The position numbers were made by a program, and so were the translations under genes. Below are positions 8,901-14,840 of a stretch of DNA of 17,122 nt, piece after piece. Numbering within the stretch: the first letter of the stretch is position 1; every line of letters begins with the position of its first letter. This stretch comes from RGIG3701 sp017403345 (lineage in GTDB: Bacteria > Planctomycetota > Planctomycetia > Pirellulales > Thermoguttaceae), in the NCBI GenBank assembly GCA_017403345.1, contig JAFQOH010000085.1:1-17122 (forward strand). Reading direction: 5' to 3'. The notes beneath the pieces are model-generated. The model ran no database searches and had not been told where the DNA came from. It saw nothing but the letters and a program-made list of their open reading frames with translations.

Positions 8901-9364
8901 TGGCCGCCCTCGCGGACGGTCCCTTTTTTCAGGGAGTAGAGACTGATGTTCAAAATCGTGGTGGGACTCTGCTTTTTCGTCGTGACGCCGAGCGAACGCA
9001 CTTCTTCCGGCAGTTTCGGCGTCGCAATGGAAACGCGGTTTTGCACAAGGACCTGCGCCATGTCGAGGTCTGTTCCGACCTTGAACGTTACAGCGATGGC
9101 GACTTGGCCGTTCGTGCAGTTCGTCGTCATGTAGAGCATATTTTCAACGCCGTTGATCTGCTCTTCAAGGGGGACTGCGACCGTGTCAGCTACCGTTTCC
9201 GGAGACGCGCCGGGATACTGTGCGCGCACATAGACTGTCGGCGGGGAAACGTTTGGAAAAAGAGTCATGGGAAGCTGGATGTACGCCAGCAGTCCCAAAA
9301 TCACGATAACGACCGAGATCACGCTGGCGAAAATCGGCCGGTCAATAAAAAATCGTGCAAACAT
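5918..9364 (-). CDS. RND-family multidrug efflux pump, inner-membrane subunit (HAE1/AcrB type)
   Basis: A 1148-residue proton-driven exporter of the AcrB/MexB class. The canonical N-terminus MFARFFIDRPIFA sets the start at the ATG at 9364. A TTG at 9448 would add 28 unrelated residues, and the AGGAG near it is too close (3 nt) to be convincing. Proton-relay residues are present: the TM4 aspartate pair D465-D466 (GIVVDDAIVVVEN) and K1019 in TM10 (GLACKNAILIVEF), equivalent to AcrB D407/D408 and K940. The two-fold pseudo-repeat of TM bundles and porter domains is complete. The protein is about 100 residues longer than AcrB. Two charged insertions in the first porter half explain much of this: one near residues 145-177 (KKGTVREGG to PEDNEPYYQ) and one before QLPGANALKTA. 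It is the first gene of a pump-adaptor operon controlled from 9458-9520. Substrate unknown; no channel protein is encoded nearby. Confidence 0.96.
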   Translation of the reverse strand: MFARFFIDRPIFASVISVVIVILGLLAYIQLPMTLFPNVSPPTVYVRAQYPGASPETVADTVAVPLEEQINGVENMLYMTTNCTNGQVAIAVTFKVGTDLDMAQVLVQNRVSIATPKLPEEVRSLGVTTKKQSPTTILNISLYSLKKGTVREGGQLVKAVDENGREYWHEKDFEDPEDNEPYYQMLYLSNYLRLFIRDVISRTEGVGDATINGEREYAMRIWLDPDKMMVRNISAKDVVAAIQKQNIQVAAGQLGQQPVPQPMAFQYMLQAQGRLVSEEEFGRIVVRVEEDGSTVRMKDIARLELHSKMLDVVDYLEGDLAFKDEEHRQADGTFRREIYRNTEMCTLAVSQLPGANALKTAKAVRERMLELEKSFPPGLKYTIVYDTTPFIQESVGEVKHALRDAVILVALVVVLFLQSWRAAIIPLLAVPVSLIGTFAVMAGMGFSLNNLSLFGLVLAIGIVVDDAIVVVENVERHMEHGLSAKEAARKAMDEVSGALVAIALVLSCVFVPCAFLTGVTGEFFKQFALTIAISTIISAFNSLTLSPALSALLLKPKGSKRDPLTWLMDITIGWFFRLFNASFDLATSVYVRFVRIFLRLSFIVILIYAGLLYLTYDTFQKTPTGFVTPQDRGYLMAFVQLPDSASLDRTVDVCNRFQKICAGDPSLPKDDPRSQPIPGIRATSAVDGVSFLVSGIISNMGSVTILLDPFEERKETGITDLMVRDILMKRCAEEIPEAVINISRPAPVDGMGKGASSGFKLQVQDRGNLGLAALEQVTSDLIDEARANPKLKNLNTQFRSSTPMKFVDVDREKAQDMGVEMDEIFTALQVFLGSKYVNDLTFLGRNFQVKVQADSIFRSEVQNLNRIHVRNTRGEMVPLGSICKIKDMTGPLTVPRYNMFPAAAVTGEAADGYSSGEALLEMERLCSEILPQGMWYEWSEMSLLERTAGNSAIYVFFFAVLFVFLVLAAQYESLVLPLAIILVVPMCLLCSLTGVRMQGLDMNIFTQIGFLVLVGLACKNAILIVEFAKELQDSGLSRVEAAVEASRLRLRPILMTSLAFILGVVPLLFSTGAGHEMRFTLGVAVFSGMLGVTVFGIFLTPVFYSVIMMIFGRKKQKENEKDAGTSEASSAKELETAAQTALAETEVR

Positions 9365-9457
9365 GGGATCAAAATCCGAAATTTGAAACTCTGAAGGAAG
9401 GAAAAAAGGAAAAACAGGCAGGTGTTCGTCCTTCAGCCGAACTATCAAAAACTCCTC

Positions 9458-9470
9458 AACTATGATAGTT
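9458..9470. promoter_or_regulatory. Candidate repressor operator AACTAT-G-ATAGTT
   Basis: A perfect 6+1+6 inverted repeat lies just downstream of the predicted transcription start of the pump operon. A matching half-site AACTATC lies at 9440-9446, and a related ATAG-ATA-CTAT lies at 9475-9485. Position and symmetry suit binding by the divergent MarR-type dimer; binding is inferred, not shown. Confidence 0.5.
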
Positions 9471-9491
9471 AAGGATAGATACTATTTATTC

Positions 9492-9520
9492 AGGATAACA
9501 CACAGTTATCTGAAAGTCAA
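9492..9520 (-). promoter_or_regulatory. sigma70-like promoter of the RND operon
   Basis: On the minus strand: TTGACT (9520-9515), a 17-bp spacer, and TATCCT (9497-9492), predicting a start near 9485 and a leader of about 120 nt before the ATG at 9364. A perfect palindrome fills most of the spacer and overlaps the -10 element. Confidence 0.72.
9494..9510. promoter_or_regulatory. Candidate repressor operator GATAAC-N5-GTTATC inside the promoter
   Basis: A perfect 17-bp inverted repeat (GATAAC, ACACA, GTTATC) lies between the -35 and -10 boxes of the pump promoter and touches the -10. A bound dimer here would block RNA polymerase. It is the best-placed candidate operator for the MarR-type regulator encoded at 9667. 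Confidence 0.6.
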
Positions 9521-9572
9521 GAGGCTGGAGTATTTTTTTAAGAAAAAAATCTTGGATTTTTTATATTTTGGT

Positions 9573-9619
9573 CTGGTATTTCCTGTGAAATCAGGTATAA
9601 TCGAGATAGATTTCCTATC
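9573..9619 (+). promoter_or_regulatory. Promoter and possible autoregulatory operator of the MarR gene
   Basis: A perfect TATAAT -10 lies at 9596-9601; the -35 (CTGGTA at 9573-9578, 17-bp spacer) is weak. Overlapping the predicted start is the inverted repeat GATAG-ATTTC-CTATC (9605-9619), which resembles the palindromes on the pump side and would fit autorepression. The leader to the ATG at 9667 is about 60 nt. Confidence 0.55.
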
Positions 9620-9666
9620 ATTTCAAGTCGTTTCAAACTGGAAGTCATTTCCGGTACAAGAAAAAG

Positions 9667-10161
9667 ATGTTCGACAAACCCCACAAAAATGAATTGCTCA
9701 AACCTGCCGAAGAAGCGTTTTTGAAACTCTTTAAGGTGATGGACTACCGTCGTACGAAGACCCGGCCGCAGATCCTTGGGGTCGAAAACGTGGAGATCAT
9801 CAACTCGCTGACGTGCAGGCAGGAGCGGACGATCCTTTTTATCTGTGCGGGGGAAGAGGAAACGGAGCTGGGGATCCATCCGCACGATCTTGCGAAGTCT
9901 CTGAACTGTTCGATCCAGTCGGTCTCCACGACGCTGGAGATCCTCGTGAATAAAGATCTCGTTCTTCGTACGCCGAATCCGCACGACCGCCGGAGCTGCT
10001 GCCTGCATCTGACACCATTGGGGCGTCAGATCTGCCGCGCGATCCAAAAAGGCCTTCGGACCGTCTCGCTGGAACTTTTGGAAGGCTTGAGCGAAGGGGA
10101 CCGGGAGGCGTTCATCCGCATCGTGGATCATTTTCACCGTCACATGGGACTCGAGGGCTGA
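9667..10161 (+). CDS. MarR-family transcriptional regulator
   Basis: A 164-residue winged helix-turn-helix regulator, typical of MarR length. The DNA-binding domain is readable: HPHDLAKSLN (residues 71-80) is the positioning helix, CSIQSVSTTLEILVNKDLV (81-99) the recognition helix, and DRRSCCLHLTPLG (107-119) the wing with the conserved DRR. Flanking N- and C-terminal helices would form the dimer interface and ligand pocket. MarR proteins usually repress a divergent operon until a small phenolic or drug-like ligand binds. Here the divergent operon is the RND pump, with palindromes between. C112 and a few other cysteines are present, but there is no clear redox-sensor pattern. The ribosome-binding site is weak (AAGAAAAAG). 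No intrinsic terminator follows; the region after the stop is only T-rich. Confidence 0.92.
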   Translation: MFDKPHKNELLKPAEEAFLKLFKVMDYRRTKTRPQILGVENVEIINSLTCRQERTILFICAGEEETELGIHPHDLAKSLNCSIQSVSTTLEILVNKDLVLRTPNPHDRRSCCLHLTPLGRQICRAIQKGLRTVSLELLEGLSEGDREAFIRIVDHFHRHMGLEG

Positions 10162-10480
10162 AGATTTTGTCTTTCCATTGAATTTTTTTTCTTTTTTCTT
10201 TCGTGTTCTTTCGGAGAAATTTTCAGATTTTTTTGTAATTTTTGCATTTTTTTAGGAATTTTTAGGGTTTTTTAGGATTGAAACTGCCTGGCATTGCTGG
10301 AAAAAAATCGTTCTCATGATATAATAGAGAAGAGAAGATCTTTCTGCGGGCGGCTGGATGTTGGGAGCAGTGCCAGCTGCTTTCGGTGGAAGATCGGGAC
10401 TGAAAACTAGAGAATACGAAAAAAAAAGCGCGGATCCAAAGCGAATTAGAAGTAAAATAAAAGGAGGAAGGGAGGTTTCC
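10162..10480 (+). other. Intergenic region with glgA leader
   Basis: This 319-bp gap has no gene I can support. Its first half (10165-10275) consists of runs of T with no convincing hairpin. The second half contains the glgA promoter and a leader of about 150 nt rich in purines. The leader includes a small inverted repeat, GCAG-TGCCAG-CTGC, near 10365. No known riboswitch consensus is apparent. Confidence 0.6.
10317..10325 (+). promoter_or_regulatory. Extended -10 promoter of glgA
   Basis: TGATATAAT at 10317-10325 is a perfect extended -10 (TGnTATAAT). The -35 is poor: CTGGAA at 17 bp, or TTGCTG at 20 bp. This is usual for extended -10 promoters. Predicted start near 10332. Confidence 0.65.
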
Positions 10481-11962
10481 ATGAATATCCTGTTTGCGTC
10501 GAGTGAAGCGGCGCCGCTTGCGAAGACTGGCGGTCTGGCAGACGTTTGCGGGGCACTTCCAAAGGCGCTCGCACAGCTTGGGCATAAAGTGACGCTCATC
10601 ATGCCGGCGTATCGTTCTACGAAAAAGTATCCATCCGAGGCGACGGGCGTGGAGATCCGTGTTTGGATCGGCGGTCGTGAAGTACGCGGGACCTACCGAA
10701 AATGTATGGTTCCGGAGATCGGCGTCCCGATCTATCTTGTGGAGCACGATTCCTATTTTGACCGTGACGGTCTGTACAATACGAACAATGAGGACTACGG
10801 AGACAATTGCGAGCGCTTCGTCTTCTTTTCCTATGCGGTTCTGGAAGCAGTCCGGCTTCTGAAACTCAAGGTCGACATCCTGCACGTCAATGATTGGCAG
10901 ACGGGGCTGATCCCGGCGCTGCAGTCGATCTACTATCGGGATTTTCCAGGCTACGAGAAGATCGCGACGCTTTTCACCATTCACAATATTGCCTATCAGG
11001 GGGCATTTCCTGCCGCTGCGATGTCGCTGACCGGACTGCACTGGAAGTATTTTAACTGGCTGCAGATGGAATGCTACGATCATCTGAATCTTCTGAAGAC
11101 CGGCATCGTTTTCTCGGACGGGATCACGACGGTGAGTCCAAACTATGTTCGTGAGATCACGAATTCACCTGGCGGCTGCGGTCTGGAAGGTGTCCTGCGC
11201 AGTCGGCGGGATGTTCTGTGGGGGATCACGAACGGGATCGACACGGACGAATGGGACCCGGAAAAAGATCCGTTCATCGAGCATCATTTTTCCTCTGAGA
11301 CCTGTGCGGAAGGAAAGCTCCAGGCCAAATTGGCGCTTCAGAATCAGATGAACCTTCCACAGCGTGCCGACGTGCCGGTCGTGGGAATGGTGGGGCGTTT
11401 GACGGAGCAGAAGGGGTTCGATCTGGTCGTCGATCTGATCTGCCGGAAGACGTTTGCCGGTGAAGACGTTCAGTGGATCCTGCTGGGGTCGGGGGATCCG
11501 ATCCTCGAAAACCGTCTGCGTGAATTGGCTGCGATGCATACGCAGAACGTTGCGGTTTCGATCCGCTACTCGAACGAACTGGCGCACAAGATCATCGCGG
11601 GAAGCGACATTTTCCTCATGCCGAGCCGTTTTGAACCGTGCGGGCTGACACAGCTCTACAGTATGCGGTACGGTACGGTCCCGGTCGTTCACTCGACGGG
11701 AGGGTTGGTCGATACTGTCACGGACCTCACTCCGGAAACGGAGGCGGACGGGACTGCGACGGGGATCCGATTCTGCAATGCGGACATTCAGGGGATCACG
11801 TGGGGCGTGGATCACGCGCTCGACATTTACCGGAACCGTCCGGAACTCTGGAAACAGCTTCAGAATACAGGGATGGCCCTCGACACGTCTTGGGCGCAGA
11901 GTGCAGAGCAGTACGCCAAACTGTACCGCAAGATACGCAGAAACCGGCCGCGGAAAAAGTAG
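10481..11962 (+). CDS. glgA: Glycogen synthase (ADP-glucose type, GT5)
   Basis: A 493-residue enzyme that adds glucose from ADP-glucose to growing alpha-1,4-glucan chains for glycogen storage. The N-terminus carries K15-T-G-G-L, the ADP-glucose binding motif, at the same position as in Escherichia coli GlgA. The C-terminal domain has SRFEPCGLTQLYSMRYG with E385 and C387, followed by STGGLVDTV, the expected GT-B active-site elements. The start is fixed by homology (MNILFASSEAAPLAKTGG) and by AGGAGGAAGGGAGG just upstream; a longer in-frame ATG at 10358 would add 41 unrelated residues. Family members are usually about 475-490 residues, so it is complete, with a basic tail (RRNRPRKK). No other glycogen genes are nearby; it has its own promoter and terminator. 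Confidence 0.97.
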   Translation: MNILFASSEAAPLAKTGGLADVCGALPKALAQLGHKVTLIMPAYRSTKKYPSEATGVEIRVWIGGREVRGTYRKCMVPEIGVPIYLVEHDSYFDRDGLYNTNNEDYGDNCERFVFFSYAVLEAVRLLKLKVDILHVNDWQTGLIPALQSIYYRDFPGYEKIATLFTIHNIAYQGAFPAAAMSLTGLHWKYFNWLQMECYDHLNLLKTGIVFSDGITTVSPNYVREITNSPGGCGLEGVLRSRRDVLWGITNGIDTDEWDPEKDPFIEHHFSSETCAEGKLQAKLALQNQMNLPQRADVPVVGMVGRLTEQKGFDLVVDLICRKTFAGEDVQWILLGSGDPILENRLRELAAMHTQNVAVSIRYSNELAHKIIAGSDIFLMPSRFEPCGLTQLYSMRYGTVPVVHSTGGLVDTVTDLTPETEADGTATGIRFCNADIQGITWGVDHALDIYRNRPELWKQLQNTGMALDTSWAQSAEQYAKLYRKIRRNRPRKK

Positions 11963-12010
11963 TTTCCGTTCGTTCGGACAAAATCTGCAGTTTTCGTCTA
12001 AAATAGTTTC

Positions 12011-12053
12011 ACGTCTTCGGAGTCGTCTTTGGCTCTGAAGACGTTTTCTTTTC
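12011..12053 (+). terminator. Strong intrinsic terminator of glgA
   Basis: A 14-bp stem (12011-12024 with 12031-12044, two G-T wobbles) and a 6-nt loop are followed directly by TTTTCTTTT. It lies about 50 nt after the glgA stop and just before the next promoter. Confidence 0.92.
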
Positions 12054-12074
12054 AAATTTTTTCATTCCCACCCC

Positions 12075-12103
12075 TTGACATTTTCAGAGATCTTGTTTAA
12101 GAT
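12075..12103 (+). promoter_or_regulatory. Near-consensus promoter of the DUF1559 gene
   Basis: TTGACA (12075-12080) is a perfect -35. It is followed by a 17-bp spacer and TAAGAT (12098-12103). The predicted start near 12110 gives a leader of about 37 nt before the ATG at 12147. It is the strongest-looking promoter in the window. Confidence 0.85.
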
Positions 12104-12146
12104 AAAAGTATCGTTTTACAGTAATTTTAAAAGCGGGGGAAACGAA

Positions 12147-13148
12147 ATGGAAGAAACTGAAAAATGTGCATCTCGCCGCCGAGCATTTACGCTGGTGGAA
12201 TTACTCGTCGTCATTGCGATCATTGGAATGCTCGTCGGTCTGCTTCTTCCTGCCGTTCAGCAGGCGCGCGAAGCTGCACGCACGATGCAGTGCTCCAACC
12301 ACCTGAAACAGTTGGGGCTGGCGGCGCTGAATCACGAAAGCACGGTCAAGACACTCCCATCTGGAGGCTGGCTCTACACGGTCGACGGCGATCCGGATCT
12401 CGGTTTTGGTCCCAAACAGCCGGGGTCGTGGCACTACAGTCTCCTGCCGTTCCTCGAAGCCAATGCTCTTTGGCAGCTTGGAATGGATGGCAACCAGATC
12501 GCAGATCAGAACATCAAGAACGCGAACGAGACGCGTTCCAAAATGTCTCTCCCGCTTTTTAACTGCCCCTCCCGCCGTGCGGCGGTTCCCTACTATGCAC
12601 GCGGCGGAGACGGCGTCAACAGTACGACCTACGTCGACAGCATGGCCGTCAAAGGGGATTACGGAGGCTGCACAGGAACGCAATGGCTCTATGACACCGG
12701 GGTCAACTCGTACAGTAAAGGGCTTTCGCTCGATCCTCAGAAACTTGGGTACAAAGCGGCGGAATCCGGCGTCGCATTCGTTGCCAGTGCTGTGACCTTT
12801 GGCGAGATCCGCGACGGGACGAGCAACACGTTCCTCTGCGGTGAGAAGTATCTTCGTGCCGACAAATATACCCCCTCCTCGTCAGCGGATTCTTACGGCG
12901 GCGGAGATGATCGGTGCATTTGGCAGGGGTTTGACAATGACACGCTCCGCCGTGCCGGGAAGGACTACCGTCCCTATCAGGACCGTACGGGGGCAGACTA
13001 CGACTACCTTTTCGGGAGTCCGCACGCCGGTGCTTTGGGAATGGCGATGGCGGACGGGTCGATCCACCGTATTTCGTACAGTATCGATGCCGAGACTTGG
13101 CAGGATCTTGCCAACCGCGCAGACGGCAATGCCGTGACGATTCCGTAA
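12147..13148 (+). CDS. DUF1559 type II pseudopilin-like protein
   Basis: A 333-residue exported protein of the large planctomycete DUF1559 (SBP_bac_10) family. It has a short basic leader ending RRRA, then FTLVELLVVIAIIG. Prepilin peptidase cleavage would fall between A13 and F14, with E18 as the usual +5 glutamate; alanine replaces the common glycine at -1. The hydrophobic helix is followed by REAARTMQCSNHLKQLGLA, the family's second hallmark. The C-terminus carries H-X9-DG (H293, D303-G304) in a SPHAGALGMAMADGS context. The start at 12147 has GGGGGA six nt upstream; an upstream in-frame start at 12075 lies inside the promoter -35 and is rejected. The role of these proteins is not firmly known; many copies per genome are usual in the phylum, and surface or pseudopilus functions have been proposed. 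Confidence 0.94.
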   Translation: MEETEKCASRRRAFTLVELLVVIAIIGMLVGLLLPAVQQAREAARTMQCSNHLKQLGLAALNHESTVKTLPSGGWLYTVDGDPDLGFGPKQPGSWHYSLLPFLEANALWQLGMDGNQIADQNIKNANETRSKMSLPLFNCPSRRAAVPYYARGGDGVNSTTYVDSMAVKGDYGGCTGTQWLYDTGVNSYSKGLSLDPQKLGYKAAESGVAFVASAVTFGEIRDGTSNTFLCGEKYLRADKYTPSSSADSYGGGDDRCIWQGFDNDTLRRAGKDYRPYQDRTGADYDYLFGSPHAGALGMAMADGSIHRISYSIDAETWQDLANRADGNAVTIP

Positions 13149-13176
13149 ATTTCTCTAAATTTTCGGCCCCGGCCCG

Positions 13177-13204
13177 TTTACAAAAAATCGATTTTTGGTA
13201 AAAT
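13177..13204 (+). promoter_or_regulatory. Promoter of the TPR gene with palindromic spacer
   Basis: TTTACA (13177-13182), a 16-bp spacer and TAAAAT (13199-13204). The spacer contains the perfect palindrome AAAAATCGATTTTT (13183-13196), and outer TTTAC/GTAAA arms extend the symmetry to 26 bp with one mismatch. It could be an operator, a small AT-rich cruciform, or a weak terminator for the DUF1559 gene. Confidence 0.5.
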
Positions 13205-13220
13205 GAGATCCAGAACAGAA

Positions 13221-13283
13221 CGGCAGGAGATCATGCGGCTTTTCCTGCCGGTCATTTCAGATCGGATAAAAAGACACAGAGAG
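13221..13283 (+). other. Hairpin plus AAAGACACAGAGAG in the TPR gene leader
   Basis: CGGCAGGA (13221-13228) pairs with TCCTGCCG (13243-13250), extendable by two weaker pairs. Twenty nt later comes AAAGACACAGAGAG (13270-13283), ending 22 nt before the preferred start codon. The same two parts, in the same order and strand, occur at 16680-16729, suggesting a small dispersed element. Confidence 0.45.
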
Positions 13284-13305
13284 TTTTATGCAGGAAGGAA
13301 GACCC

Positions 13306-14649
13306 ATGCAGGACGCAGATTTTTTCCAGATGATCCAAAGTATACCCACCTCCGAGGCTGATCTGCCGATCGCCCCGCTGCTTCTTCAGGGGATCCGGAA
13401 ACTTGAGCTTGGCGAAGAACTTCAGGCAATGGAGATCTTTGCCTCTGCGGTGAAGCAGTCTCCGGGGTCTTTCAAAGCCGGGTATCTTCTCGGACGGACG
13501 GCTCTCTCACTCGAAAAATTTGCAGAGGCGGATGAGGCGCTCCAGCACACTTTGGAACTTGACCCGGAAAATATCGAGGTCTTGTACCTCATCGCGCATG
13601 CTCACGCTCAGCAGGATATGGTGGAAGAAGCGGCCGGTGAACTGCTCGCGATCTTGGAAAAGTACCCTGATTTTATCGACGCATACTATGATTGCGGCGT
13701 CGCGCTCCAGCTGCTGGGACGCTATGATGAAGCGATCCGGATCTTTGAAAAACGCTTGGAGTTTTCTCCCGATTTCGACACTGCGATCATGTGTGCCATG
13801 ACGCACGAGATCCTCCGTGATTTCGAGAAAGCTGCCGATCACTACACGCAGGCGCTCATTCTGGATCCGGAAAATGCGATGATCATCGAAAATCGGGGAA
13901 AGACGTTCCTTGAAATGAATCGCTGTGAAGAGGCGCTTCAGGATTTTCAGTACGCACTTTCTCTCGACCCGGAAAGTTCCGATGCTCTGTGCGGCAGAGG
14001 GCAGGCGCTTTTCCATCTCGGAAATATCGAGGCGTCCAAAAAGGATTTCCGTCTTACCGTGGAACTCGATTCGGAAAATATGATCGCATGGAGCATGCTC
14101 GGTCAGGTCTTGCTTTACGAAGGCGCGTACCAGGAGGCTCTGGCGGCTCTGGAAAAAGCACTGGAACTTGACCCGGAACTCCTTGTTTACGATTTTCGCG
14201 CAAACGCAAAACGCGGTCTCGGCGACTTAGACGGCGCTTTGGCGGATATCGTGCTGGCGCTTGAGTATGAGCCGGAAAATACGGATTATCTCATCGACAA
14301 AGGCGCGATCCTCGTAGAAATGGAACGCCTCGACGATGCCATGAAAGTTTTCAATGCGCTCCTGAAACAGGAAAAAACGGCTGAAGCGTACCGTTTTCGC
14401 GGACTTGCGTGGATGGAGATGCTTGAATACGAAAAAGCGATCGACGATTTCAATGCTGCTGAACGGCTTGGTGCGGAAAATGCAGACGTCTTCTTGCGCC
14501 GTGGGGAAGCGTACTATCAGCTCGGAGAAAACGAGGACGCTTTTGCCGATTTCCAGAAGGCCCAGGAACTCGCAGAGGCGGAAGGGGATGAAGAGTTCGT
14601 CGCAAAATGCACGCTGCTCGTGGAAAAACTCCGTGCTTTCGGTGACTGA
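13306..14649 (+). CDS. Cytoplasmic tetratricopeptide-repeat protein (12 TPRs)
   Basis: A 447-residue acidic protein made almost wholly of about twelve 34-residue TPR motifs running from PLLLQGIRKLELGEE to the C-terminus. Most end in the helix-breaking LDPEN/LDPES motif (for example LELDPEN, LILDPEN, LSLDPES, LELDPEL, EYEPEN), and a G/A-Y/F-E-A pattern marks helix B. Such superhelical arrays bind peptides or scaffold complexes; the partner cannot be read here. There is no signal peptide, membrane helix, cysteine motif or enzymatic domain. The ATG at 13306 is preferred because AAGGAAG lies just upstream; the in-frame ATG at 13288 would add six residues and has only GAGAG before it. It has its own promoter and converges on purH, so its neighbours give no functional clue. 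Confidence 0.9.
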   Translation: MQDADFFQMIQSIPTSEADLPIAPLLLQGIRKLELGEELQAMEIFASAVKQSPGSFKAGYLLGRTALSLEKFAEADEALQHTLELDPENIEVLYLIAHAHAQQDMVEEAAGELLAILEKYPDFIDAYYDCGVALQLLGRYDEAIRIFEKRLEFSPDFDTAIMCAMTHEILRDFEKAADHYTQALILDPENAMIIENRGKTFLEMNRCEEALQDFQYALSLDPESSDALCGRGQALFHLGNIEASKKDFRLTVELDSENMIAWSMLGQVLLYEGAYQEALAALEKALELDPELLVYDFRANAKRGLGDLDGALADIVLALEYEPENTDYLIDKGAILVEMERLDDAMKVFNALLKQEKTAEAYRFRGLAWMEMLEYEKAIDDFNAAERLGAENADVFLRRGEAYYQLGENEDAFADFQKAQELAEAEGDEEFVAKCTLLVEKLRAFGD

Positions 14650-14691
14650 GAGAAGAGAAGCGAACGTGTCCTGACACGAATTTCTCAAAAG

Positions 14692-14757
14692 ACGCGAAAA
14701 AACACGAAATGGATTTTTGGAAATTTTTAAAACCACTTCGTGTTTTTCGCGTTTTTT
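14692..14757. terminator. Bidirectional terminator between the TPR gene and purH
   Basis: Long arms at 14692-14712 (ACGCGAAAAAACACGAAATGG) and 14733-14752 pair with one bulge and one mismatch, followed on the plus strand by a T run (14752-14757). On the minus strand the stem is followed by CTTTTGAGAAA, a weaker tail. It sits between two convergent genes, as expected. A smaller CGTGTC/GACACG hairpin lies at 14665-14678, and TTTTCGCGTTT is repeated at 14763-14773. Confidence 0.8.
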
Positions 14758-14840
14758 ATGCTTTTCGCGTTTAAAAATCCGTGTCCTTTGGTATCTCTTC
14801 CATTTTTTCTGCGGTCGAGATCGCCGTGTCGGAGGGACTT

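Noticed and set aside
9365..9448. N-terminal extension of the RND pump from a TTG at 9448
   Set aside because: The extra 28 residues have no counterpart in the family, whose N-terminus is MFARFFIDRP, and the AGGAG is only 3 nt from the TTG.
9538..10143. A 201-codon minus-strand frame opposite the MarR gene
   Set aside because: The plus-strand MarR protein has clear wHTH motifs; the opposite frame has none and runs into the pump promoter.
10332..10480. Riboswitch in the long glgA leader
   Set aside because: The leader is about 150 nt, but I see no conserved riboswitch core and only one small inverted repeat.
10262..11083. A 273-codon minus-strand frame opposite glgA and its leader
   Set aside because: Overlaps the confirmed glgA gene and its promoter, and looks like a complement artefact.
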